A stretch of 64,000 nt of DNA from Amycolatopsis xylanica (lineage in GTDB: Bacteria > Actinomycetota > Actinomycetes > Mycobacteriales > Pseudonocardiaceae): the NCBI RefSeq assembly GCF_900107045.1, contig NZ_FNON01000005.1:186001-250000 (forward strand), read 5' to 3'. Under the pieces are notes generated by a model. It was not told the origin of the DNA, ran no database searches, and worked only from the letters and a program-made list of their open reading frames with translations. Positions 24,636 to 33,166 of the stretch are shown piece after piece; the first letter of the stretch is position 1, and each line of letters begins with the position of its first letter. The translations under genes were made by a program, and so were the position numbers.

Positions 24636-27600
24636 CTAGGCGTCCTGGCGTTTGGCCAGCACGGCCAGCGGTGTGCCCTGCGCGACCTCGTCACCTGGGG
24701 AAACGAGGATCTCCAGCACCTCGTACTCGGCGGGCGAGGGGATCACGGTCTCGGTCTTCATCGCTTCGAGCGTGACCAGCGCGCCGGCCGCGTTCACTAC
24801 GTCGCCCGGCCGCGCGTCGACGCGCCACACCGTCGCCGCGAAGGGGGCCTCGACGACGTGGCCGCCCGGCGGGGCCTGCACGTTCGCCGGTGCGGCGACC
24901 GACACAGGCTCCGGTTTCGGGTCGAACTCGCCCGCCGCCGCCCACGCCTGGCGCTCGGCCTCGAAGGCCGTCGTCTGCTTGGTGCGGAACGCCGCGATGT
25001 CGTCGGCGTTGTCGGCCAGGAACCGCTGGTAGTCCGCGAGCGCGAACTCGCCCTCGGTGATGTCGAGCTCGAGTTCGCCCGCCTCGCTGGCCGCGCGCAG
25101 GTCGAGCAGCTCGTCGGCGTCGACCGGGTACCAGGAGATGCGGTCGAAGAACCGCAGCAGCCACGGCGAACCCGGCTCGAACGAGCCGCGCTGGCGCCAG
25201 CCGCTCCACACCTGCACGGTCCGCCCGACGAACTGGTAGCCGCCGGGGCCCTCCATGCCGTAGATGCACAGGTAGGAGCCGCCGATGCCGACCGAGTTCT
25301 CGGCCGTCCACGTGCGTGCCGGGTTGTACTTGGTGGTCACCAGCCGGTGGCGCGGGTCGAGCGGGGTGGCCACCGGCGCGCCGAGGTAAACGTCGCCGAG
25401 GCCCAGCACCAGGTACTGCGCGTCGAACACCGTGCGGTACACGTCGTCCACACTGGACAGTCCGTTGACCCGCCTGATGAACTCGATGTTCCACGGGCAC
25501 CACGGCGCGTCGTCGCGGACGCCGGTCATGTAGCGCTCGATCGCCTCGCGCGTGGCCGGGTCGTCCCAGGACAGGGGCAGCCGGACGGTCCGGCTGGGCA
25601 CCACGAGGTCCTTTGTGGCCGGTAGCTCGGTCTCGATCTCCTTGGCCAGCCCGAGAATCTTCTGCACAGGCAGGGTTTCCGGGTCGACGTGGACCTGGAG
25701 TGACCGGATGCCGGGGGTGATGTCGACGATGCCGGGCACGTTCTCGGCCTGGAGCCGCTCGGCGAGCGCGTGCACCCGCATCCGCAGCGCGAAGTCGAGC
25801 TGCATCGGGCCGTACTCGACGAGCAGGTTGTCGTCACCGTTGCGCCGGTAGGTGACGTCACCGACCTGGCCGAGGATGCCGCCGTCCCGGATGGGCTTGC
25901 GGCTTGCCGGGACCGTCCCGTTGGGACGCAGGCGCAGGCCGGACGCGTGCGAGTCGCTGACCGGCACGAACCGCACGGTGTCGCCGGGACGGAGCTGCCC
26001 GAGCTTCCAGCGCTGCGCGGTCGCCACGGTCGCCGGGCAGACGAAACCGCCGAGGCTGGGGCCGTCGGGGCCGAGCAGGATCGGCAGGTCGCCGGTGTAG
26101 TCGACGGCGCCGACCGAGTACGGGGTGTCGTGGATGTTCGACGGGTGCAATCCCGCCTCGCCGCCGTCCTCCCGCGCCCAGGTGGGCCGGGGGCCGACCA
26201 GCCGGACACCGGTGCGCGCCGAGTTGAAGTGCACACGCCAGCTGGTGCGGTAGAACGTGTCGATGTCGTCCGGCGTGAAGAACTCGGGCGCCGCATGCGG
26301 GCCTTCGAGCGCGCCGATCTCCCAGTGCTCGGTGAAGGCCGGGCGTTCGGACTCCGGAACCGGGCGCATCAGGTCGCTGACGGGCTCGCCGGGACGCAGC
26401 ACGTCGCCGGCCTTGAGCGTCCGGCCGCCGTGGCCGCCGAACTTGCCCAGCGTGAAAGTCGCCTTGCTGCCCAGGAAATCCGGGACGTCCAGCCCGCCGC
26501 GCACGAGCACGTAGGTCCGCAGGCCCGCGGTGCTGGGGCCGATGTCCAGTGTGGACCCGGCGGGCACCGTGACCGGCGTCCACTGTGGAACCGCCGTGCC
26601 GTCGACCGTGACTTCCGCCGGAGCGCCGGTGACGCAGACCGTGGCTGTCTCGCCGAACCGCAGTTCCGGACCGTCCACAGTGCATTCGAGACCGGCCGCG
26701 CCTTCGGGATTGCCGAGTGCGCGGTTGCCCAGCCGGAACGACAAGTCGTCCATCGGGCCGCTCGGCGGCACGCCGACGTGCCAGTACCCGGTGCGGCCAG
26801 GCCATTCCTGCACGGTTGTCGACGTGCCTGCGCGCAGAACGTCGATCCGCGGCGCCGGGTCGGCGATGGTGTCGAGCGTGGCCGTGTCGTGGTCCGCGCT
26901 GAGAAAACGCCGGTCGGCGAGCGCGGCGGCGACGTGGCTGAGGTTGGTCCGCACGCCGTCGACCCTGGTCGCCTCGATCGCGGCGAGCAGCTTGGCGACG
27001 GCCTCGTCGCGGCTCTCGCCGTGGCAGATCACCTTGCCCAGCAACGGATCGTAGTTCGTGGTGACCGTCGTGCCGTCTTCCACCCAGGTGTCGACCCGGA
27101 CATCCGGCGGGAACGTGACGCCCGTCAGCAAGCCCGCGCTGGGACGGTGCCCGAGCGCGGGGTCCTCGGCGTAGACGCGTGCTTCGACGGCGTGCCCGCG
27201 CGGGACCAGGGGAGTGGCGAACATGTCCCGCTCACCTTGGGCGAGCTGGAGCATCCACGCGACCAGATCGATCCCGTACACCGCTTCGGTGACGGGGTGT
27301 TCGACCTGAAGCCGGGTGTTGACCTCCAGGAACGCCGCTTCCTCGCGCACCGGGTCGTACACGAACTCGACGGTGCCCGCGGAGCGATAGCGCACCGAGG
27401 AGCACAACCGGACGGCCGCTTCGGACAGTCGCTTGTGGACTTCTTCCGGCAGGCCCGGCGCCGGGCATTCCTCGACGACCTTCTGGTTCCGGCGCTGCAG
27501 CGTGCAGTCACGCGTGCCGAGCGCGAGCACTTCGCCATGCCCGTCGCCGAAAACCTGGACCTCGACGTGCCGCGCCTGGGTCACGAGGCGTTCGAGGAAC

Positions 27601-28181
27601 ACGCCGGAGTTGGCGAAGCTCTTGGCGGCGATACTCTGCACGGACTCCCACGCCACCCGCAGCTCGGCCTCCGTGTGACAGGCACGCATGCCGATACCGC
27701 CACCGCCGCCCGTCGCCTTGAGCATCACCGGGTAGCCGATCTCGGCGGCTTTGGCCAGCGCTTCGTCCACATCGGACAGAAGGCCGGTGCCAGCCAGGAG
27801 CGGGACCCCGGCTTCGATGGCCTTCTCGCGCGCGGTGTGCTTGCTGCCGAACACTTCCAGGTGCCCGGGTGCCGGTCCCACGAACGCGATTCCGGCCGCC
27901 TCGGCGTCGCGGGCGAACGCCGCGTCCTCGGAAAGAAAGCCGTATCCCGGATGGATGGCCGTCGCGCCGGTCTTGAGCGCGGCCTCGATGATCAGATCGC
28001 CGCGGAGATAGCTGTCGCGCGCGATCGCGGGCCCGAGCCGGACGGCCTCGTCCGCGAGCCGGACGTGCGCCGAGGTCCGGTCGGCGTCGGAGTACACCGC
28101 CACACAGGGGATGCCGAGTTCGTGCGCTGATCTGATGATGCGGACGGCGATCTCGCCGCGGTTGGCGATCAGCAGCTTCAT
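24636..28181 (-). CDS. Biotin-dependent urea/guanidine carboxylase
   Basis: An 1181-residue single-chain biotin carboxylase of the urea-carboxylase family. Residues 1-450 are the biotin carboxylase (LLIANRGEIAVRIIRSAHELG, the ATP loop KATGGGGGIGMRACH, EVNTRLQVEHPVTE). The middle is the KipA/KipI-like carboxyltransferase part (about 470-1080). The C-terminus is the biotin carrier with LEAMKTETVIPSP. It overlaps the upstream DUF1989 gene as ATGA. Enzymes of this family next to two DUF1989 genes have been shown in other bacteria to carboxylate guanidine rather than urea, the DUF1989 pair then deiminating carboxyguanidine to allophanate. No allophanate hydrolase is adjacent. I favour guanidine, but urea carboxylation is not excluded. 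Confidence 0.9.
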   Translation of the reverse strand: MKLLIANRGEIAVRIIRSAHELGIPCVAVYSDADRTSAHVRLADEAVRLGPAIARDSYLRGDLIIEAALKTGATAIHPGYGFLSEDAAFARDAEAAGIAFVGPAPGHLEVFGSKHTAREKAIEAGVPLLAGTGLLSDVDEALAKAAEIGYPVMLKATGGGGGIGMRACHTEAELRVAWESVQSIAAKSFANSGVFLERLVTQARHVEVQVFGDGHGEVLALGTRDCTLQRRNQKVVEECPAPGLPEEVHKRLSEAAVRLCSSVRYRSAGTVEFVYDPVREEAAFLEVNTRLQVEHPVTEAVYGIDLVAWMLQLAQGERDMFATPLVPRGHAVEARVYAEDPALGHRPSAGLLTGVTFPPDVRVDTWVEDGTTVTTNYDPLLGKVICHGESRDEAVAKLLAAIEATRVDGVRTNLSHVAAALADRRFLSADHDTATLDTIADPAPRIDVLRAGTSTTVQEWPGRTGYWHVGVPPSGPMDDLSFRLGNRALGNPEGAAGLECTVDGPELRFGETATVCVTGAPAEVTVDGTAVPQWTPVTVPAGSTLDIGPSTAGLRTYVLVRGGLDVPDFLGSKATFTLGKFGGHGGRTLKAGDVLRPGEPVSDLMRPVPESERPAFTEHWEIGALEGPHAAPEFFTPDDIDTFYRTSWRVHFNSARTGVRLVGPRPTWAREDGGEAGLHPSNIHDTPYSVGAVDYTGDLPILLGPDGPSLGGFVCPATVATAQRWKLGQLRPGDTVRFVPVSDSHASGLRLRPNGTVPASRKPIRDGGILGQVGDVTYRRNGDDNLLVEYGPMQLDFALRMRVHALAERLQAENVPGIVDITPGIRSLQVHVDPETLPVQKILGLAKEIETELPATKDLVVPSRTVRLPLSWDDPATREAIERYMTGVRDDAPWCPWNIEFIRRVNGLSSVDDVYRTVFDAQYLVLGLGDVYLGAPVATPLDPRHRLVTTKYNPARTWTAENSVGIGGSYLCIYGMEGPGGYQFVGRTVQVWSGWRQRGSFEPGSPWLLRFFDRISWYPVDADELLDLRAASEAGELELDITEGEFALADYQRFLADNADDIAAFRTKQTTAFEAERQAWAAAGEFDPKPEPVSVAAPANVQAPPGGHVVEAPFAATVWRVDARPGDVVNAAGALVTLEAMKTETVIPSPAEYEVLEILVSPGDEVAQGTPLAVLAKRQDA

Positions 28182-28780
28182 CCGGTGACCACCATGCGGA
28201 CCGAGGTCGGGTCGAACCCGTTGCAGGGGTTGTTGATCTGCGGGCAGTTCGAGACCAGCACCAGCACGTCGGTCTCCGCGCGCAGCTGGACTTCCAGCCC
28301 CGGCGAGGAGATCCCGTCGACGATGCCGAGCGTGCCATCCTTCTCGACCGGGACGTTCATGTACCAGTTGACATTGCTGACCAGGTCACGCTTGCCGAGT
28401 CCCCATTTCGCGCCCTCGCTGAGGAAGTTCTCGACGCAGGCGTGCTGGTGACGGGTGTGCTGGCCGTAGCGCAAGGTGTTGGACTCCTTGCTGCACGCGC
28501 CGCCGATGGTGTCGTGGCGGCCGCAGGTGTCCTTGACGACCGTCATCAGCGGCTTGCTCTCGGCCGTGCGCAGCACGCTTCCGGTGGTCAGGAAGATGTT
28601 GCGCTGCGCGGCGATCGTGGCCGCCGCGCTGTAGCGCTGCGCGGTGTCCTCGGCGTCGTAGACCAGGAAGTCGACGGCCTGGTTGCCGTGCAGGTCGATG
28701 ATCGCCAGCGTCTGGCCCTCGCGGACGATGGTGGAGAACGGCGCCATGGCGGGCACTTCGGTGTCCAGGATGACGCTCAC
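28178..28780 (-). CDS. DUF1989 protein, urea-amidolyase-associated protein 2 / carboxyguanidine deiminase subunit
   Basis: A 200-residue DUF1989 protein. It has GQTLAIIDLHGNQAVDFLVY, DTCGRHDTIGGACSKES, the His-rich HTRHQHACVENF and the C-terminal SNCPQINNPCNG, matching the smaller partner of the carboxylase system. GTG 28780 overlaps the upstream gene's TGA, and its own TGA overlaps the carboxylase ATG, so three genes are coupled. Conserved Cys and His residues suggest a metal or catalytic centre. In characterised relatives the two DUF1989 proteins form a heteromeric carboxyguanidine deiminase that releases ammonia. Earlier databases name it urea carboxylase-associated protein. Confidence 0.85.
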   Translation of the reverse strand: MSVILDTEVPAMAPFSTIVREGQTLAIIDLHGNQAVDFLVYDAEDTAQRYSAAATIAAQRNIFLTTGSVLRTAESKPLMTVVKDTCGRHDTIGGACSKESNTLRYGQHTRHQHACVENFLSEGAKWGLGKRDLVSNVNWYMNVPVEKDGTLGIVDGISSPGLEVQLRAETDVLVLVSNCPQINNPCNGFDPTSVRMVVTG

Positions 28781-29547
28781 GCCAGCCCCCTCGCGGTCAG
28801 ATAGTCGGCGGTGTTCTCGAAGGCACGCCGGGCCTCCGGCGTCGCGTTCCACTCCGGACTGTCCGGTGTGGACGGTTTCGATTTCCAGGCCAGCACGCGC
28901 AGATTCGAGACCTGGCCACGGGAATCGAGTGGATGGGCCGAGTTCGCGATGAGCACGACGACCGGTAGCTCGATGCGCAGTGTCACCGAACACCCGGCCT
29001 CGGCGGAGCCTTCGAACTCCAGCCCGCCATCGTCCTCGACGCGGACGCCTTGGAACAGCGAAAGGCTCGGCGGCAGATCGCGGGGTGTCAGCCCGTGCTT
29101 CGCGGCCGCGACGGTGAACGAGGCCAGCGCCTTCGGCGACGCGCCGCACAGCGAATCGTGGCGCTCGGAGTCGTCCGAGATGATGGTGGCGAGCACCCTC
29201 GCCTGGTCGGACAGCAGCGCGACCGACTTGCCGAGGTAGGCGTTCCACTGCACCTTGACGGTGTCGGCGACGTTGAGCCGCTCCCAGGGCTGGTCGGCGT
29301 GGAAGAGCAGCAGGTGCGCGCAGGCGTCGCCGTCGAGATCGGTCAGCCGGAGCTCGGTGCCGCGCGCGAGCACCTTGTGCGTGTAGCCGTCGCCCGCGAC
29401 CGTTTCGGCCCACACCAGGTCCTCGGCCTTCACCCCAGGTGGGGGTTCGGGCCAGTTCGACGCGGGGATCGTCGGCATGGTCTCGACGATGGTGCCGTCC
29501 TGGGCGCGGGCGTGGTCGCGGGCTCCGTACGTGGTCGCGGTGCTCAT
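28777..29547 (-). CDS. DUF1989 protein, urea-amidolyase-associated protein 1 / carboxyguanidine deiminase subunit
   Basis: A 256-residue protein, the larger of the two DUF1989 partners. Recognisable blocks are LRLTDLDGDACAHLLLFHAD, RLNVADTVKVQWNAYLG, SDDSERHDSLCGASP and SLFQGVRVEDDGGLEFEG. ATG 29547 has AAAGGACAG upstream; that ribosome site is inside a small hairpin with the permease stop codon. It is coupled to the next gene by a 4-base overlap. With its partner it probably converts carboxyguanidine to allophanate plus ammonia. Both partners are present and intact, which favours guanidine over urea as the pathway substrate. Confidence 0.85.
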   Translation of the reverse strand: MSTATTYGARDHARAQDGTIVETMPTIPASNWPEPPPGVKAEDLVWAETVAGDGYTHKVLARGTELRLTDLDGDACAHLLLFHADQPWERLNVADTVKVQWNAYLGKSVALLSDQARVLATIISDDSERHDSLCGASPKALASFTVAAAKHGLTPRDLPPSLSLFQGVRVEDDGGLEFEGSAEAGCSVTLRIELPVVVLIANSAHPLDSRGQVSNLRVLAWKSKPSTPDSPEWNATPEARRAFENTADYLTARGLA

Positions 29548-29550
29548 GAC

Positions 29551-29565
29551 TGTCCTTTCAGGACA
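29551..29565 (-). promoter_or_regulatory. Hairpin over the permease stop codon and the next ribosome site
   Basis: TGTCCT-TTC-AGGACA, a six-base stem with three-base loop. On the transcript it holds the permease stop codon (TGA, 29558-29560) and part of the AAAGGAC ribosome site of the following DUF1989 gene. Ribosomes finishing the permease would open it, which would couple translation of the two genes. Confidence 0.45.
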
Positions 29566-31030
29566 CTGCGGGGACGGGTTCGAGTGCTGGGGTTCCGGCT
29601 GGTTTCAAACGAAGCCAGCATAGCCAACCGATCACCACCGTGGCTGCCACGAATTCGAGTGGGAAGAGCAACATCCACGGTGATCCGGTGCCAGCCAGGT
29701 CGTAGATCTCGGCGCGCGGCCAGGCGATGTTGACGATCATGGCGAGCCCGTAGAGCACGGCGAGCGTGTTGACCACGACGCCCCAGCGGCCGAGCGCGAA
29801 CCAGCCTGGCTGGGCCGACGGCAGGGTGCCGCGCAGGCGCTTGACGAGCAGCGGGCCGGTGACCAGCAGATACGCCAGATAGACGACCACGACCGAGGTC
29901 GCGGTGAGGGTGCTGAACAGCGTCGGGTTGCCGACGTTGAGCAGCAGCAGGCCGATCGCGAGCGCCCCGGACAGCAGCGCGGGCGCGAGCGGGGTCCCGG
30001 TGCGGGCGTTGACCTTGGCGAGCGCGCGGGAGCCGGGCAGCGCGCGGTCGCGGGCCATCGCGTAGATCAGCCGGATCGTGCCGGTCTGGATGGTCAGCGT
30101 GCAGACGACCACGGCGACCGCGACGTCCGCGAGGAAGATCGGGCCGAGCGTGTCACCGAAGACGGCCTTGATGACGTAGGGCAGGCCCTGGCCCGCGAGC
30201 TGCCCGTCGGTCAGGCTCGGCGCGGCCATCAGCGCGAACAGGACGAGCGCCAGGCCGCCGAGCCCGGACACGAGCAGCGCGCGCAGCACCGCGCGAGGCG
30301 CCGACTTGCGGGCGTTCTTCGTCTCCTCGGCGACCGACGCGGCCGTGTCGAAGCCGTAGAGCACGTACGCGGCCATCAGCGCGGAGGCGAGTACGCCGCC
30401 GACACCCGCTTCGCCGGTCCCGTGCGTGACGACCTGGGGCCCGCGCACGGCGAACAGGCCCAGCCCGGTCAGCAGCACGACGACGCCGAGCAGTTCGGCC
30501 GCGACGCCGATGTCGTTGATCCGCGCCATCACGCGCACGCCCGCGGCGTTGACGGCCGTGGTGAAGACGATGAGCAGCGCGCCGAGTAGCACCGCGTTGG
30601 TCGCGCCGGTCGGCGACGTCACCGAGGAGTCGCCCCCGACGAGCTGGAAACCACTCCACACCGAGGGAAGCACGACCTGCAGCGCGATCGCGGCCGAGGC
30701 GAGCGCGACGACGCAGCCGATCAGCATCATCCAGCCCGCGACCCAGCCGCCGAAGCCACGGCTGAGCTGTTTCGCCCACTGGTACACACTTCCGGCGAGC
30801 GGGAAGCGCGCGGCGAGTTCGGCGAAATTGAGCGCGACCATGAGCTGGCCGGCGATGACGAGCGGCCAGGTCCAGAAGAACAGCGTCCCGCCGAAGGAAA
30901 AGCCGAAGCCGAACAACTGGAACACCGTGGTCAGGATCGAGACGAAGGAGAATCCGGCCGCGAAGGCCGAGAAACCCCCGAGTGAGCGGCGGAGTTCTTG
31001 TTTGTAGCCGAATTCTGCGAGTTCGGACAC
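29558..31030 (-). CDS. APC-superfamily permease of the urea/guanidine operon
   Basis: A 490-residue membrane protein with about twelve helices. It opens GYKQELRRSLGGFSAFAAGF and has the acidic loop GFDTAASVAEETKNARKSAP, matching the amino acid/choline family and its paralogue at 342-1841. GTG 31030 has AAGGAG six bases upstream. It is first in the operon with both DUF1989 genes and the carboxylase, so it probably imports the operon's substrate or a precursor. Other carboxylase operons use ABC or SMR transporters; an APC permease here could import amino-acid-like or guanidino compounds. Substrate is inferred from position only. Confidence 0.88.
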   Translation of the reverse strand: MSELAEFGYKQELRRSLGGFSAFAAGFSFVSILTTVFQLFGFGFSFGGTLFFWTWPLVIAGQLMVALNFAELAARFPLAGSVYQWAKQLSRGFGGWVAGWMMLIGCVVALASAAIALQVVLPSVWSGFQLVGGDSSVTSPTGATNAVLLGALLIVFTTAVNAAGVRVMARINDIGVAAELLGVVVLLTGLGLFAVRGPQVVTHGTGEAGVGGVLASALMAAYVLYGFDTAASVAEETKNARKSAPRAVLRALLVSGLGGLALVLFALMAAPSLTDGQLAGQGLPYVIKAVFGDTLGPIFLADVAVAVVVCTLTIQTGTIRLIYAMARDRALPGSRALAKVNARTGTPLAPALLSGALAIGLLLLNVGNPTLFSTLTATSVVVVYLAYLLVTGPLLVKRLRGTLPSAQPGWFALGRWGVVVNTLAVLYGLAMIVNIAWPRAEIYDLAGTGSPWMLLFPLEFVAATVVIGWLCWLRLKPAGTPALEPVPAVS

Positions 31031-31082
31031 CGGCGGCTCCTTGAAGTGGTTTCGATCAGGCGACCGAAATTAAGCCCGGCCG

Positions 31083-31126
31083 GGAACGAACCCGTTCCAG
31101 TCAGGTTAGCTGTATGTAAATTGCAT
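31083..31126. promoter_or_regulatory. Two palindromes between the permease and TetR genes
   Basis: GGAACG-AACC-CGTTCC at 31083-31098 is a perfect inverted repeat; ATGTAAATTGCAT at 31114-31126 is an imperfect palindrome in an AT-rich patch. Both lie in the 150-base divergent interval, where a TetR dimer would bind. The second is the better placed over a likely promoter. I looked for the guanidine-I (ykkC) riboswitch here on the minus strand and did not recognise it. Confidence 0.45.
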
Positions 31127-31180
31127 GCTGTTTCACTTCCGCATAGCGGTCCGGGCCGGTAAGCGGGCAAGATCTCGAAG

Positions 31181-31810
31181 ATGAGCAGCGGAGTCGGCAG
31201 ACCAAGAGCGAGTGGTGCGGCAGCGAGCAGACAGGACGCGCGACAAGCCGTCATGGACGCGGCCGCGGAGCTCTTCACCGGCGCCGGGTACGCCGCGACG
31301 ACCACCCGCGCCATCGCCGAACGCGCGGGCCTGCGTCAAGCCTCGCTCTACTACCACTTCCCGGCGAAGGAAGATCTGCTGGCGGCGCTGCTCGCCGAGA
31401 CCGTCCGGCCGTCGCTGGACGTCGCCCGCGCGCTCCTGAAGGTCGACGCCCCGGCTTCGACGCGCCTCTGGGCGCTGAGCTACTCGGACATCCACCTGCT
31501 CGGCGGCGGCCCGCACAACCTCGGCGCGCTCTACCTGCTGCCCGAGATCAGCTCGCCGGGCCTGGCTGACTTCCGTGCCGAGCGGTTCGAGCTCAAGGAC
31601 GCCTACCGCGCACTGATCGGCGGGGCGGCGGCGTTGACCGACCTGGTCTTCGGCTTGGTGGAGAGCACGGCTCTCGTGCGCCGCGACACCCCTGACGTCG
31701 ACATCGAGGCCCACGCCCGGCACGGCGCCGACGCGGTACTGCGCATCACCGGCACCGAACCCGGCGCCATGCTCCACGCGGCCGCGCTCCGCCTCCTCAA
31801 GGACTCGTGA
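31181..31810 (+). CDS. TetR/AcrR-family transcriptional regulator
   Basis: A 209-residue regulator. The N-terminal helix-turn-helix runs from VMDAAAELFTGAGYAATTTR through AIAERAGLRQASLYYHF. The C-terminal ligand domain has no recognisable family signature. It is divergent from the permease-DUF1989-carboxylase operon and is the natural candidate for its repressor. The only start-like signal is CAAGAT seven bases before ATG 31181, consistent with a leaderless message. The gene ends AAG-GAC-TCG-TGA, with the stop inside the palindrome at 31802-31851 shared with the convergent RNase D gene. Confidence 0.9.
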   Translation: MSSGVGRPRASGAAASRQDARQAVMDAAAELFTGAGYAATTTRAIAERAGLRQASLYYHFPAKEDLLAALLAETVRPSLDVARALLKVDAPASTRLWALSYSDIHLLGGGPHNLGALYLLPEISSPGLADFRAERFELKDAYRALIGGAAALTDLVFGLVESTALVRRDTPDVDIEAHARHGADAVLRITGTEPGAMLHAAALRLLKDS

Positions 31811-31851
31811 GTGCTATGACCGGTTAGAACCGGCCATACCACTCACGACTC
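31802..31851. terminator. Family-A palindrome carrying the stop codons of two convergent genes
   Basis: Arms 31802-31825 and 31828-31851 with AG loop and three mismatches; left arm begins GACTCGTGAGTG. The left arm supplies the TGA of the TetR gene (31808-31810) and the right arm supplies the TGA of the RNase D gene read on the minus strand (31843-31845). It is placed to stop transcription from both sides. Confidence 0.8.
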
Positions 31852-33099
31852 TTTGGCGGCCTTGGCAAGCAGGGTCTTGGCCAGCTCGGGCGCGGTCAGC
31901 GCGATCTGCCACGGCCGGGCGCCGCCCTCGCGCAACGTCTCCGCGATCGACGCTTCGCTCAGGTCCGACGGCGGACGCCAGCAGGTGCGCCGGACCAGGT
32001 CCGGCAGCAGGAGGTTCTCCACCGGGAGACGGTGGTGCTCCGCGAGCGCGATCAGCGCCGCGCGGGAGGCCGAAAGCCGGGCCGCCGCGTCCGGATCCTT
32101 GTCCGCCCAGCGGTTGGGCGGCGGAGGACCATCGTTCGGCTGCGCCGGGTTGGGCAGCTCCGAGGCGGGCAGCTGCTTCGCGGCCTGGAGGTGCCGGAGC
32201 CAGGAGGCGGTGTACTTCCGCTGGACGCGGCCGCCGAACACGGGCAGCGCCTGCAGTTCGGCGACGGTCTTGGGGTCGACGGAGACCGCGTTGATGATCG
32301 CGCTGTCCGGCAGCACCCGGCTGGGCGCGCGGTCGCGTTTGCGGGCGAGTTCGTCGCGGGCCTGCCAGAGCGCGCGCACGGCGGCGAGGCCGCGGGCGCT
32401 GCGGATCTTGTGGACGCCGGAGGTGCGGCGCCAGGGTTCGGCCTTCGGCGCGGGCGGCGGTGCCGTCCGGACGGCCTCGAACTCCTGCTGGGCCCATTCG
32501 AGCTTGCCTTGGGCGTCGAGCTCGGCTTCGAGCTTCTCGCGAAGCTGGACGAGCAGCTCGACGTCGAGTGCGGCGTAGTTCAGCCAGTCGACGGGCAGTG
32601 GCCGCTTGGACCAGTCCGCCGCGCTGTGGCCCTTTTCGAGCGTGTAGCCGAGCAGCTTCTCGACCAGCGTGCCGAGCGCGACCCTGTCGTAGCCCGCCAG
32701 CCGTCCGGCCAGCTCGGTGTCGAACAGGCTCGCGGGATGCAGGTCGAGCTCCGCCAGGCAGGGCAGATCCTGGGATGCCGCGTGCAGCACCCACTCAAGC
32801 CCGTTGAGCACCTCGGCGAGCGGTGCGAGCTCGCCTTCCAGTGCGATCGGGTCGATCAGGAAGGTGCCGGCCCCATCACGCCGGAGCTGCACCAGATACG
32901 CCTTCGGCCAGTAGCGATAGCCGGAGGCGCGCTCGGTGTCGACCGCGATCGCTCCCGTGCCCGCCGCCAGCTTCGAGCAGGCTTCGGCGAGCTGGGCGGC
33001 GTCGACGATCACCGGTGGAGTGCCGTCGACCGGCTCCTTCAGGAGTATCGGTTCTGGCGGTTCCATGGCGTCGTCGAATCCCTGGTCTGCGGTTTGCAC
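31843..33099 (-). CDS. rnd: Ribonuclease D
   Basis: A 418-residue 3'-5' exoribonuclease. The DEDD exonuclease motifs are visible: AVDTERASGYRYW (Exo I), VLHAASQDLPCL (Exo II) and LPVDWLNYAALDVELL with the Tyr and Asp of Exo III. An HRDC domain (RSARGLAAVRALWQARDELARKRDRAPSR, quoted in two parts: RSARGLAAVRALW then RDELARKRDRAPS) follows at about residue 225. It matures stable RNAs. GTG 33099 has no ribosome site but a TAGGGT hexamer eight bases upstream, so it may be leaderless; a later ATG at 33066 is possible. The position between fadAB and DUF3000-hemE matches actinobacterial core order. Confidence 0.93.
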   Translation of the reverse strand: MQTADQGFDDAMEPPEPILLKEPVDGTPPVIVDAAQLAEACSKLAAGTGAIAVDTERASGYRYWPKAYLVQLRRDGAGTFLIDPIALEGELAPLAEVLNGLEWVLHAASQDLPCLAELDLHPASLFDTELAGRLAGYDRVALGTLVEKLLGYTLEKGHSAADWSKRPLPVDWLNYAALDVELLVQLREKLEAELDAQGKLEWAQQEFEAVRTAPPPAPKAEPWRRTSGVHKIRSARGLAAVRALWQARDELARKRDRAPSRVLPDSAIINAVSVDPKTVAELQALPVFGGRVQRKYTASWLRHLQAAKQLPASELPNPAQPNDGPPPPNRWADKDPDAAARLSASRAALIALAEHHRLPVENLLLPDLVRRTCWRPPSDLSEASIAETLREGGARPWQIALTAPELAKTLLAKAAKES

Positions 33100-33166
33100 A
33101 ACTGACGACCCTACGGGACGGGCGTACCGCGCCTGGTCAGCCCGCCCCGTAGAGTTGATGTCCGAG

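Noticed and set aside
25770..28130. A 786-codon plus-strand frame opposite the carboxylase gene
   Set aside because: No recognisable domain; the minus-strand carboxylase is complete with its biotin site.
31031..31180. Possible guanidine-I (ykkC) riboswitch upstream of the permease
   Set aside because: I could not match the conserved core on the minus strand; the interval fits an ordinary divergent promoter with operators.
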